A stretch of DNA of 13,349 bases, taken from positions 1 through 13,349 of the forward strand of contig UQFU01000046.1 in assembly GCA_900540425.1 (NCBI GenBank), written 5' to 3'. The notes under the pieces are model-generated. The model worked only from the letters and a program-made list of their open reading frames with translations. It did not search any database and was not told the DNA's origin. The stretch comes from an uncultured Alphaproteobacteria bacterium (GTDB lineage: Bacteria; Pseudomonadota; Alphaproteobacteria; RF32; CAG-239). Within the stretch, counting starts at the first letter, position 1. Each line of letters starts with the position of its first letter. The position numbers and the translations under genes are program-made. This document shows positions 5,261-13,295 of the stretch, one piece after another.

Positions 5261-6769
5261 ATGAAATTTAATGACAATGTTTTGGTGAAGCAGGCAATTT
5301 TCGGCTTGTATGGCGACGAAGTCAAAAATCAGGCAAAGTTTTGGATCGTCAGAAATCTGATATCGGGAAATGAGATTCCGGTTCCGCTTAACGATTGTTT
5401 TGATGCTTATGACGATTTTGACGAGGTTTTTGCGGATGAGTTTGTCAAGGCTCCAAATTGGCCGGCCTTATGGAATCTGCTGAACAGTTACGATGAAGAA
5501 GACGACTGTTTGTTGGCGACTCCCCGGATTGCGGGTAGTGTGATTGCCCGTTTTATAGATAAAGATGAAACCCGGGAGCTGCAGGACTGGATACAGCTTG
5601 TTGTCGATGACCAGCGTATGGCCGACATTATTTTGGACAAAGCGCGAAATGCACCGGAAATGCTGGAATGGAGTTTGATTTATTTCAAGAAATTTGCAAT
5701 TTTTCGGGATTCTCCGGCATTGATTGCTCTGATTAAAGATGTTGCTCTTCAGCATCCGAAGTTTGTTAAGGAAGCATTGGGGCTTATTATTTATCTCGGA
5801 AGGCATCGAAGCGTACAACATGGTTTAGTTCGGCTGGTTGCGATGGAAGCAATGGCAGAAATTTATGCGCATGTGGAGCTGGATCGTATGCAAAGAAATG
5901 AATTGCTTGAACAAATTGACATCTTTTCGGAAAATATGGAAGCGGTTGAACTGCATATTTTTTTGCAGGAAGATGTTTATCTGCCCTATGCGTTCAGAAT
6001 TCGTTTATCGCAGCGTATTTTGGATATGGCTGACGAAACGGTTAGTGACATTGACTTCGGGAGAGAAGTTTACCGGATTTTTCAGGAAGGTTTGGTTAAA
6101 TGTCCTGATGAAGAGGGGCTGGTCGGAGCGTGGCTGGATTTTGTCCTGCGGCTGACACGGAAGCATCCGGAGTATGTTTACGAGCTGTTTTTGATGCTTA
6201 ATTCTTCGATAGACGATTATGTTCGCGTTCATGGATGGGAAGTTGCTTTGATGAATTGGAATCCGGGAATGAATTTTCAGAATTATTCGGCTGAATTTCG
6301 GAAACTGACATTAACTTCATTGGATTTGGCCAATTTGTCCGGGCATTTTCGTCCTCGTGCTTTTTTGACGGCGCTGAATATCTGGGTGTTTGATGTCGAC
6401 GGCAAATATGATGCAACGTGGTTTGAGCAGTATGTTGACGCCATGCCTCAAAATGCTGATAACGACAGCTATTGGGATGACGATTTGTCCCAATTGTTTG
6501 AACATTTGGCAATGTTATACCGTTATCGGACGGAAATTCAAAAGCAAAATGCCGACTTCCTTGCTGAACAGGCCAAGGTTTTTGTTAAGCGTCTGATGTC
6601 AAATTATGCTCTGATGCCAAATCAGATTGAGCAGTTGAAAGCTTTATGCGTGCGTCTGGAGCTGGATATTGACATTGCGGCAGAAGTCAGAATGATGAAA
6701 CTGCGGCTTGAGCAGATTGCCAGAAAGAAAGAACAGGAACGGCAATATTTATTGGCGCTTTTTTCCTGA
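5261..6769 (+). CDS. Large cytoplasmic helical protein of unknown function
   Basis: 502 residues; I do not recognise the family. There is no signal peptide or membrane segment, so it is probably cytoplasmic. The N-terminal 90 residues are acidic (clusters such as DAYDDFDEVFADEF and SYDEEDD). The rest is a run of amphipathic helices with regularly spaced Leu/Ile/Ala, compatible with an alpha-solenoid (HEAT/ARM-like) fold, and the last 40 residues form a charged helix (about 465-498). Codon use and composition resemble the neighbours and the frame is intact over 1.5 kb, so it is a real gene. No good ribosome binding site precedes ATG 5261 (ACAAG only). A 171-base gap upstream and a terminator downstream suggest a single-gene transcript. 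A protein-protein scaffold is possible but unsupported. Confidence 0.8.
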   Translation: MKFNDNVLVKQAIFGLYGDEVKNQAKFWIVRNLISGNEIPVPLNDCFDAYDDFDEVFADEFVKAPNWPALWNLLNSYDEEDDCLLATPRIAGSVIARFIDKDETRELQDWIQLVVDDQRMADIILDKARNAPEMLEWSLIYFKKFAIFRDSPALIALIKDVALQHPKFVKEALGLIIYLGRHRSVQHGLVRLVAMEAMAEIYAHVELDRMQRNELLEQIDIFSENMEAVELHIFLQEDVYLPYAFRIRLSQRILDMADETVSDIDFGREVYRIFQEGLVKCPDEEGLVGAWLDFVLRLTRKHPEYVYELFLMLNSSIDDYVRVHGWEVALMNWNPGMNFQNYSAEFRKLTLTSLDLANLSGHFRPRAFLTALNIWVFDVDGKYDATWFEQYVDAMPQNADNDSYWDDDLSQLFEHLAMLYRYRTEIQKQNADFLAEQAKVFVKRLMSNYALMPNQIEQLKALCVRLELDIDIAAEVRMMKLRLEQIARKKEQERQYLLALFS

Positions 6770-6782
6770 CGTGTGGTTGGTG

Positions 6783-6819
6783 AAAAAAAAGGAATCTGAA
6801 TTTTCAGATTCCTTTTTTT
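6783..6819. terminator. Bidirectional terminator between convergent genes
   Basis: GGAATCTGA (6791-6799) pairs with TCAGATTCC (6804-6812). Eight A (6783-6790) precede the stem and seven T (6813-6819) follow it, so it works as an intrinsic terminator on both strands. It lies between the stop of the 502-residue protein (6769) and the stop of the hydrogenase (6828). Confidence 0.9.
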
Positions 6820-6827
6820 GTTTTTTT

Positions 6828-8309
6828 TTACATTTTTTCCTTAAGGTCACTTCCCTGAGCCGTGTAGGTTTCAACAGCTTTGGCCGATTTTTTCGGCAAC
6901 GCCACGCAGCCGGGGCCCGCTACGCATCCGCCTTCGCAGCACATCACCTCAATCATGTTGAAGGGGCAGCCGTCGGGGTTGGTACAAACTGCCCCGGAGG
7001 CCGCTTTGGAGCCGTAACGTTTGAGAAGTTTGACGGTTTCTTTGGTCAGGCCGTCAACTTTTAACGGCTGATAGTTCACTTTACCTTCGATCAGGCTGGC
7101 AACGGCGCCGGCTACTCCGCCGGAAACAGAGAAGCCGCGTCCCTGAGCGCAGGAAACTTCGGTGAAGCCGATCGGTTCGCATTCCGCCACGTTAATCTGG
7201 GCGGCATTGAGAATAGCGCCGATTTCTTCAAAGGTGATGACATAATCAACATTGGGGTCGTTTTCGGCTTCAACCCGTTTGGCCAGGCAAGGGCCGATGA
7301 ATACGGTTTTGCAATCCGGCTGTTCTTTTTTGACCAATTCCGCAGTATAATACATCGGTGTTTTGGTATGGGAAACGTAAGGTTGAATTTCCGGAATATG
7401 AATTTCAGCGGCTTTGAAGTAGGCCGGACAGCAGGAAGTTGTCATCAGTTGTTCGCCTTTTTCGGCTTTTTCGATGAACTCGGCGGCTTCTTTCATAGTG
7501 GTAATGTCGGCACCAACGGCGACTTCAATAACGTGGCTGAAACCGATTTTGTTCAGAGCCCCGACCAGATTGTTAATACTGCCGGCAAATTGGCCGAGAA
7601 TGGCCGGTGCCAGCATGGCGACAACTTTTTGTCCCGGGGTGTTGATTTCGCGCAAGACGTCAACCATCTGCGAGGTTTCGACAATTACACCAAAAGGACA
7701 GGAGTTGAGACATTTGCCGCAGGAAATGCATTTGGAATGGTCAATGTGTTCGCGTCCGTCCTCGCCTTTGGTAATGGCTCCGACCGGGCAGGCGTCTTCG
7801 CAGGGCAAGGGGACTTTGATAATGGCGTTGTAGGGACAAACGTCGGCACAACGGCCGCATTTGACGCATTTGGCCTGGTCAATGACAGCCCGGTCGGCAA
7901 CTTCAATTGCCTGTTTGGGGCAGTTGAGCATGCAGGGGCGGGCAAGACAGGCGCGGCAGTTGTCGCTGACCAGATATCTTTGGCTCATGCAGGCGGCGCA
8001 AGATGCTTTGATAACGGAGAGGACGCTCGGGGCTGCAGTTGTCCGGTCAAGGGCTTTTTGTCCGTAGCCGTTCAGCGAGATGTCGGTTCCGTGTTCGGTA
8101 TCGGGATCAAAACCCATTGCCGCGATGGCGGCATATTTAATATAGGTGCGGTCGGCGTCAAGGCTTCCCCGCAAGGGTTGCGAGCCGTCGGGACGGATGA
8201 TTTCGGGAATGCGGTCTGCGTTGGCAAAGCGGTCTTCCAAGAAGCTTTTGGCAACTTGAAGCAAAATTTCCGTACGCAAAAAAGAGGCATTATTTTTAGG
8301 TGTCAACAT
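6828..8309 (-). CDS. Monomeric [FeFe] hydrogenase, group B-like
   Basis: 493 residues. The three H-cluster motifs are present: TSCCPAY (291-297), GPCLAKRVE (339-347) and EVMCCEGGC (454-462), with the cysteine ligands and the proton-relay Cys in place. The N-terminal half is rich in [4Fe-4S] ligands: CAAC (104-107), C118/C121/C126/C130, C148-x2-C-x2-C-x3-C158, C170/C174 and C194-x2-C-x2-C-x3-C204. This Cys-rich N-terminus and the variant L2 (GPC rather than MPC) and L3 motifs fit group B monomeric hydrogenases better than the classic group A. The enzyme family reversibly reduces protons with electrons from ferredoxin; here hydrogen evolution during fermentation is inferred. It is cytoplasmic, with no signal peptide. 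The maturation genes hydE, hydF and hydG, needed to build the H-cluster, are not in this window. The gene is divergent from the sensor kinase at 8512. Subgroup assignment is from motif memory. Confidence 0.9.
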   Translation of the reverse strand: MLTPKNNASFLRTEILLQVAKSFLEDRFANADRIPEIIRPDGSQPLRGSLDADRTYIKYAAIAAMGFDPDTEHGTDISLNGYGQKALDRTTAAPSVLSVIKASCAACMSQRYLVSDNCRACLARPCMLNCPKQAIEVADRAVIDQAKCVKCGRCADVCPYNAIIKVPLPCEDACPVGAITKGEDGREHIDHSKCISCGKCLNSCPFGVIVETSQMVDVLREINTPGQKVVAMLAPAILGQFAGSINNLVGALNKIGFSHVIEVAVGADITTMKEAAEFIEKAEKGEQLMTTSCCPAYFKAAEIHIPEIQPYVSHTKTPMYYTAELVKKEQPDCKTVFIGPCLAKRVEAENDPNVDYVITFEEIGAILNAAQINVAECEPIGFTEVSCAQGRGFSVSGGVAGAVASLIEGKVNYQPLKVDGLTKETVKLLKRYGSKAASGAVCTNPDGCPFNMIEVMCCEGGCVAGPGCVALPKKSAKAVETYTAQGSDLKEKM

Positions 8310-8386
8310 CTCGATTTTCTTTCGTATATGATTAAAAAATATTCAAAATTCAATTTTATGTCTTTTTTTAACATGTAAAGATTATC

Positions 8387-8392
8387 AGTCAA
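8387..8392 (-). promoter_or_regulatory. Possible -35 box of hydrogenase promoter
   Basis: On the minus strand TTGACT lies 77 bases before the hydrogenase start codon; a weak -10 (TAAAAA) follows after 16 bases. No clear FNR-type TTGAT-N4-ATCAA site was found in the gap. Weak evidence. Confidence 0.25.
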
Positions 8393-8429
8393 GGCTATTT
8401 TTGCTTTTTCGGCCTAAAAACAGCTGATT

Positions 8430-8459
8430 TTGGCGAACAGTTTAGCTTGTAATTATAAA
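8430..8459 (+). promoter_or_regulatory. Candidate promoter of sensor kinase gene
   Basis: TTGGCG (8430-8435) and TATAAA (8454-8459) are 18 bases apart, matching consensus at 4 of 6 and 5 of 6 positions. A start near 8466 would precede both possible start codons (8491 and 8512). Confidence 0.4.
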
Positions 8460-8494
8460 ATCAGGAGTTACAATATAAACAAGGAATTATTTGT

Positions 8495-8503
8495 GGAAGG
8501 AAG
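8495..8503 (+). promoter_or_regulatory. Ribosome binding site for TTG start of kinase
   Basis: GGAAGGAAG lies 8 bases before TTG 8512. This is why 8512 is preferred over TTG 8491, which has a weaker AAGGA five bases upstream. The choice changes the protein by only seven residues. Confidence 0.45.
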
Positions 8504-8511
8504 CCGCAGAA

Positions 8512-10602
8512 TTGAGAAAAGTCATAATTGTACTGATGGCGGCGGCGGTGGCCGGTTTGGCCGCGGCCTCGCTGATGTTTAACGGATCCGAAGCTGAGGA
8601 TGCCGCTTTCTCCGAGGCATTTACCGAGCCTTTGCACTTGAATTTTTCGGCCAGCGAGCAGGTATGGCTGAAAGACCACACCCGCCTGAAAGTCGGCGTT
8701 ATTCGCGATATGCCCCCTTATGAGGAATATAATGCCGCGCTGCGGCGGCCGGAAGGTATTGCTGCCGGTTATTGGGAAGTTATTGCCGGAAGCCTGAATA
8801 TGGATTTGAATCCGGTTCCGGTTTCAAACTGGGAAGAGGGGGCGGAATTGCTGCGACAGAAAAAGATTGCCGCCCTGAGCTTTATTTCCGGGGAAAGGGC
8901 CAGAAGCCTGCGTTTGGCAGCGAGCGAATCCTATATCGCGTCGTCGCTGGGGATTTTTACCAATGATTATGGGGCTTTTATCAATAATCTGGACGATGTT
9001 CTGCCTCAGCTGATTGCGATAGACCGGATTACGGCCGGACATCGAATGATTGCCGGCGATTTACGGCATGATTATAAGATTTATCCGACGGCGGAGGCGG
9101 CCATTGCAGCGGTTAATTCCGGCAAGGTTCGGTTTTATGTCGGAGATATTCTGCGAACCAAATATATGATTGAGAAATATAGGCTCAAAAATATGCGTTA
9201 TATTGCGCCGGTTGTCGGTTCTTCTTATGGTTTTTCGTGGGCGGCGGAACCGGAGAACCGGATGTTCATCCGGCTGGTCAATAAGGTTTTGGAGCAAATT
9301 TCCGCCGAACAGGGATTGTATATCCGTTACAAGTGGACGACGGAAAACGAAAGGGGCGGGAGTTTTTGGTCGCATCGTTACGCCCGCTATTTTTTGTGGC
9401 TGTTTTTGGGGTTTGCCTTGGCTTTGGCCGGGGTTGTTTTCCGTAGCCGGACTTTGCGCAAGCGGGTGTTGCAGCTCAGCCAGTCGCAAAAGATGGAATC
9501 TCTCGGCCGTTTGGCCGGCGGGGTGGCGCATGATTTTAACAATATGCTGGCCGGGATACAGGGTGCTGCGGAGTTTATCCGCATGAAGATGACACCGGGT
9601 GAGCAGAAGAAAATCGGCAAATATGTGGATATTATTATCAAGGCCTGTCGCCGCGCTTCGCATCTGACCTCGCAGCTGTTGGTCTTTTCGCGCGAGAAGG
9701 AACGTCGTTTTGAACCGCTTAATTTTAATGAGTTGATTCAGGACAGCATTTTGCTGCTGGAGCACGGGGTATCGAAAAAAACCGAAATTATTTCCCGGCT
9801 GCGGGCGAAAGACTGTTGTGTCAAGGCTAATCGCGATTTGATTCAGAATATGGTTTTGAATCTGGGGTTTAATGCCCGCGATGCAATGCCGTCCGGCGGC
9901 AAGCTGCTGATTGCGACCCGCGATGCGGAGATTGCTCCCGAAGAAGTGCATAATTTTTTGGTGAAAGTCCGTCCGGGGAGATACCTGGAATTGACTGTCA
10001 AAGACAAAGGCAGCGGGATTGCACCGGAAAATCTGAGCAAGATTTTTGAACCTTTTTATACGACCAAAGCCGTTGGCAAAGGGACCGGTCTGGGGTTGGC
10101 GGCGGTTTATGGGATTGTGGTTGAACACCAGGGGACAATCAAGGTTGAAAGCTCTTCCAAAGGGACGACTTTCAAAATTTATTTTCCGCTTTCGGCCGCC
10201 GACGTCTGTATTGAGAAGGAGCCGGTGGTGCCGATGCCGCTGAAGGCTAAGATCATGGCGGTAGATGACGAAAAGATTTTGTCGGAACTGCTGAAAGATA
10301 TTTTGGAAACGCTCGGATGCGAAGTCGTTTCTTTCAATAATCCTTTGGAAGCGGCTGATTATTATGCCGGGCATCCTGATTTTGACGTGGTGATGCTGGA
10401 TGTGCTGATGCCTCATTTGAGCGGAGTGGAGCTGTATTATCGGTTGCAAAAAAGCAATCCCGGCCTTAAGGTGATTTTTATGAGCGGCTACAGCAAAGAT
10501 ACGGAAGTGGAGAAGATTGTGGCCGGAAATTCCCGGACGGCATTTATCAAAAAGCCGTATAACGTGGCCGAACTCGGAGAGAAGCTGCGCGGGCTGTTAT
10601 AA
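8512..10602 (+). CDS. Hybrid sensor histidine kinase with solute-binding-type sensor
   Basis: 696 residues from TTG 8512. Domains in order: a membrane anchor or signal (about 4-23); a periplasmic domain (about 45-280) of the bacterial solute-binding family 3 type, opening with the WLKDHxRLKVGV pattern seen in BvgS/EvgS-like sensors; a transmembrane helix (about 293-311); a dimerisation/phosphoacceptor domain with the H-box GGVAHDFNN (His340); an ATPase domain with N-box (Asn450, Asn454), G1 DKGSGI (498-503), F-box FEPFYTTK (512-519) and G2 GKGTGLGL (522-529); and a receiver domain (about 580-696) with Asp585/Asp586, phosphoacceptor Asp630, Ser658 and the Lys680-Lys681-Pro682 site. All catalytic residues are present, so it should be an active inner-membrane hybrid kinase sensing a small periplasmic ligand. 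No response regulator with an output domain is nearby. It is divergent from the hydrogenase and followed by two degenerate GGDEF/EAL genes. Confidence 0.9.
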   Translation: MRKVIIVLMAAAVAGLAAASLMFNGSEAEDAAFSEAFTEPLHLNFSASEQVWLKDHTRLKVGVIRDMPPYEEYNAALRRPEGIAAGYWEVIAGSLNMDLNPVPVSNWEEGAELLRQKKIAALSFISGERARSLRLAASESYIASSLGIFTNDYGAFINNLDDVLPQLIAIDRITAGHRMIAGDLRHDYKIYPTAEAAIAAVNSGKVRFYVGDILRTKYMIEKYRLKNMRYIAPVVGSSYGFSWAAEPENRMFIRLVNKVLEQISAEQGLYIRYKWTTENERGGSFWSHRYARYFLWLFLGFALALAGVVFRSRTLRKRVLQLSQSQKMESLGRLAGGVAHDFNNMLAGIQGAAEFIRMKMTPGEQKKIGKYVDIIIKACRRASHLTSQLLVFSREKERRFEPLNFNELIQDSILLLEHGVSKKTEIISRLRAKDCCVKANRDLIQNMVLNLGFNARDAMPSGGKLLIATRDAEIAPEEVHNFLVKVRPGRYLELTVKDKGSGIAPENLSKIFEPFYTTKAVGKGTGLGLAAVYGIVVEHQGTIKVESSSKGTTFKIYFPLSAADVCIEKEPVVPMPLKAKIMAVDDEKILSELLKDILETLGCEVVSFNNPLEAADYYAGHPDFDVVMLDVLMPHLSGVELYYRLQKSNPGLKVIFMSGYSKDTEVEKIVAGNSRTAFIKKPYNVAELGEKLRGLL

Positions 10603-10617
10603 ATTGGCAAAGCCTCT

Positions 10618-10626
10618 TGATATAAT
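10618..10626 (+). promoter_or_regulatory. Extended -10 promoter of the GGDEF/EAL-like pair
   Basis: TGATATAAT (10618-10626) is a perfect extended -10 element (TG, one base, TATAAT). There is no good -35 at the right spacing, which extended -10 promoters do not need. The predicted start near 10633 gives a leader of about 48 bases before ATG 10681. It would let the following two genes be transcribed apart from the kinase. Confidence 0.5.
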
Positions 10627-10680
10627 TTTAAAGCAAGTTTATGATGACTCAGATTAAGTGTTAACTTTGCGTAGAGAATA

Positions 10681-11961
10681 ATGGCAAAATCAGCAAATTC
10701 AGGCGAAAAATATCTTTTGGATGCACTAGACCGAGTGGCTCGGAATCCGGTGGATTATTCGGTGCTGTATGTTAATATCTCCAAGTTGAAACCCAAAAAC
10801 CGTCATCCGGAATTTGTGAAGATTTTTGCCCGGATGTTTGACAGTATCGTCGGCGTTATCCGAGGGCAGATGTTTGTGCTGAGCAACGGAGATTTTGCCA
10901 TTTTAGGGAAAAATATTACCGAAGACACGGTTGATGAAGCGGTAAAGAAAATCCGTCTCGGATTGTCTTCCGATCCGGTCGTTCACGGTAGAAGCACCAA
11001 AGATTTTGCGGAGCTGTATTATTTTCCCGAAGACTATACTTCGCTCTATGTCAAGATTCAAAATATGTACGAAGATGACAATTATGAGGTTCCGGAAAGT
11101 CCTGATGAGGGGAAGCGCCCGATACGCGCCGATGAGATTGATGATGTCATTGCCCAGCTTGATACGATTGATATTCCGGAGATTATCAAACGGCAGAGCG
11201 CTCTGCAGATTGTCGGGCCGGGAAAATTCCGGGTTGCGTTTCAGGAATTTTTTGTGGCGGTCAAGGATTTGAGCGCGCATTTGGACAAGAGCCTTGATTT
11301 GCTGGCCAGCCGCTGGCTGTTTCTTTATCTGACCCAGACGCTGGACAAGAAAACGCTGAATGCTTTTTTTAGTTCGGACATTGTGAACTGGCCCCGGCAG
11401 ATTAGCCTGAATCTTAACCTGTCTTCTGTTTTTTCGCATGAGTTTGTTAATCTGGCGAAAAACTTTTTGAAACCGGATCAGAAATTGATTGTGGAAGTGC
11501 AGCTGATGGATGTTTTTAATAATTTGCAGCTGTATTTTAAGGTTAAGGATATTTTGCATGCCGGCGGGCATAAGCTGCTGATCGATACGGTCAGCCCCTC
11601 GTCGCTGAAACTGTTGAACCTGAAGCGGCTTGATCCGGATATGATTAAGGTTTTTTGGGAACCGCTGCTCGAATATGATGCAAATAATGAAATGTTCAGG
11701 CAGGTGGTAGAAAACCTGGGGGCGGATAATGTTGTTTTGGCTAAGTGCGACAGCAATACCGCGCTTAAGTGGGGGCTGGAATATAAACTCAATACTTTTC
11801 AGGGGCCGATTATTGACAGTTTGGAAGTCACATTGCTGCAGAAACATTGTCCGGACGCCTCTCATTGTCCGGCGGCCGACTGCTTGCGTCGCAAGCGGCT
11901 GTTATGGGGGAATTTCCGCGATGAATGTACGCAGAAGGAAATTTTGGAGGAATTGCTGTAG
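10681..11961 (+). CDS. Degenerate GGDEF/EAL-like protein, paralogue 1
   Basis: 426 residues, cytoplasmic. The N-terminal part (about 25-125) has a GGDEF-like outline in which the signature is reduced to NGDF (69-72). The C-terminal part (about 205-380) has an EAL-like outline: strand ISLNLNLSS (241-249), VEVQL in place of ExL (271-275), LIDTVS in place of the DDFG loop (300-305), a kept DMIKVFW Lys strand (320-326) and the closing FQG (373-375). The metal- and substrate-binding acids are missing, so I infer neither cyclic di-GMP synthesis nor cleavage; a binding or scaffold role is possible. After the EAL-like part comes a Cys/His-rich tail (Cys390, 396, 401, 416) absent from the paralogue. 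AGAGA precedes ATG 10681. The stop at 11959-11961 is two bases before the next start, indicating one operon. The domain calls rest on pattern and are moderately sure. Confidence 0.75.
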   Translation: MAKSANSGEKYLLDALDRVARNPVDYSVLYVNISKLKPKNRHPEFVKIFARMFDSIVGVIRGQMFVLSNGDFAILGKNITEDTVDEAVKKIRLGLSSDPVVHGRSTKDFAELYYFPEDYTSLYVKIQNMYEDDNYEVPESPDEGKRPIRADEIDDVIAQLDTIDIPEIIKRQSALQIVGPGKFRVAFQEFFVAVKDLSAHLDKSLDLLASRWLFLYLTQTLDKKTLNAFFSSDIVNWPRQISLNLNLSSVFSHEFVNLAKNFLKPDQKLIVEVQLMDVFNNLQLYFKVKDILHAGGHKLLIDTVSPSSLKLLNLKRLDPDMIKVFWEPLLEYDANNEMFRQVVENLGADNVVLAKCDSNTALKWGLEYKLNTFQGPIIDSLEVTLLQKHCPDASHCPAADCLRRKRLLWGNFRDECTQKEILEELL

Positions 11962-11963
11962 CG

Positions 11964-13238
11964 ATGTTTCTATTTAACAAAAATGCCGATAAGCCGGTGG
12001 TTAAAAAAGATACGGTTATTTTTGATTATCTGCGGAAGATGGAAAAGAGCCTTGACGATTACAGAGCGCTTTATCTGGAAACCGGAAGGCTGGAAAACCG
12101 CAATATGCGCGCGGTGCAGCGCCAGTCGCTGATTGAGACTTTTGAAACGGTTATCAAGAAAAGCGGCGGAGAGCTTTTTGCCTTGCCGAATGATGATGTT
12201 GTCGTGTTTTTTAACCGCACGGCCCAGGAAGAAATTTTGACCTGTTTGGTTAAACTGCGTTTTATTTTGCATGACGATCCGCTTATTCGCAATAATCCCG
12301 ATTTGGAAAAATCAGGTTTTGCCCGTTTTTATGATTTGTCAAACGGGGCAGCTCGGTTTCGCGACATAATCCGCAAAGCAACGGAGAACGGCAGCGCCGA
12401 TACCAAACCGGAGGAACGTTCCGGACGGCCGTCCATGCTGGGACAGGGCGGAATATACGGCGGCGTGCGCAAGCTGCGAAGGCAGTTGACGCCGCAAATG
12501 CTCGGCAAACTGCAAAAGGTTTTGTCAATGGCCGATTTTTCGAGCCTGATCCGGCGGCAGTCGGTTTGTGCGGTTATCGGACGTTCTGCTCCCCAAATGT
12601 TGTTTGATGAGGTTTTTGTTTCGATTGCCGATTTGCGCGATACGCTTCTGCCCGATGTGGATTTGACGGCAAATCCCTGGTTGTTTCAGTATTTGACCGA
12701 AACGTTGGACAAGCGGGTTTTAGCCAGCGTGAGCAAGCACGACGACGGCTCTTTAATCAATAATTTCAGCATGAATCTGAATGTTTCGACGATCCTGTCA
12801 GATGAATTTTTGCAGTTTGACGAAGACATTAACGCTTCCATGCGGTCGACGATTGTTTTGGAATTGCAGCTGGCGGATATTTTCAGCGATATAAAAGCTT
12901 TTATTTTGGCAAAGACTTTTGCACAATATCGCGGCTATAAGGTTTGCATTGACGGAATTACCGTTGACAAGCTTAAATATATTGACCGTGAACAGCTGGG
13001 AGCCGATTTGATTAAAATCATCTGGCACCCGACGTTTATGGATGTTATTAATGAAGACAAGCATTTTACCGATTATGTCAATAAAGCCGAACGCGCCAAG
13101 ATGATTATCTGTCGGGTTGATGATCCTCAGGCGGTTGAAGTCGGCAATTCTCTGGGTATTAATCTTTATCAGGGGCGTTACATTCAGCGTTTATTGTCCG
13201 CCCAGCCGAGAAAAACTATTTTTACAATAAAAAAATAA
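11964..13238 (+). CDS. Degenerate GGDEF/EAL-like protein, paralogue 2
   Basis: 424 residues, cytoplasmic, paralogue of the gene just upstream. Shared landmarks include a PNDDVVVFF segment (75-83, matching SNGDFAIL), the WLFQYLTETLDKR block (239-251, matching WLFLYLTQTLDKK), MNLNVS (270-275), LELQL (299-303), CID (328-330), DLIKIIW (348-354) and YQG (402-404). Again the catalytic EAL and GGDEF acids are largely replaced. A Gly/Arg-rich linker (about 150-172) separates the halves. ATG 11964 is chosen: it is two bases past the previous stop, with GGAGG (11946-11950) upstream at a rather long 13 bases. An in-frame ATG at 11925 would overlap the previous gene by 37 bases. No terminator is visible before the window ends. 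The two products may form a heterodimer; this is inference. Confidence 0.75.
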   Translation: MFLFNKNADKPVVKKDTVIFDYLRKMEKSLDDYRALYLETGRLENRNMRAVQRQSLIETFETVIKKSGGELFALPNDDVVVFFNRTAQEEILTCLVKLRFILHDDPLIRNNPDLEKSGFARFYDLSNGAARFRDIIRKATENGSADTKPEERSGRPSMLGQGGIYGGVRKLRRQLTPQMLGKLQKVLSMADFSSLIRRQSVCAVIGRSAPQMLFDEVFVSIADLRDTLLPDVDLTANPWLFQYLTETLDKRVLASVSKHDDGSLINNFSMNLNVSTILSDEFLQFDEDINASMRSTIVLELQLADIFSDIKAFILAKTFAQYRGYKVCIDGITVDKLKYIDREQLGADLIKIIWHPTFMDVINEDKHFTDYVNKAERAKMIICRVDDPQAVEVGNSLGINLYQGRYIQRLLSAQPRKTIFTIKK

Positions 13239-13295
13239 AGCTAAAAGTTCGTATAATGGTTGTCTAGAGCAGTTTTGGTGGGTCTCGAAAAATCG

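Noticed and set aside
7368..8378. 336-codon open frame opposite the hydrogenase
   Set aside because: It is the antisense shadow of the hydrogenase gene, whose iron-sulfur and H-cluster motifs prove the coding strand.
8310..8490. FNR-type anaerobic operator upstream of the hydrogenase
   Set aside because: Looked for TTGAT-N4-ATCAA. Only half-sites and a rough ACATGT-centred palindrome are present, not enough to call.
9061..10449. 462-codon open frame opposite the sensor kinase
   Set aside because: Shadow frame: His/Gln/Asn-rich and without motifs, while the plus strand carries complete kinase and receiver motifs.
10903..11865. 320-codon open frame opposite the first GGDEF/EAL-like gene
   Set aside because: Antisense shadow; composition is unlike the real proteins and the plus-strand gene has a paralogue next to it.
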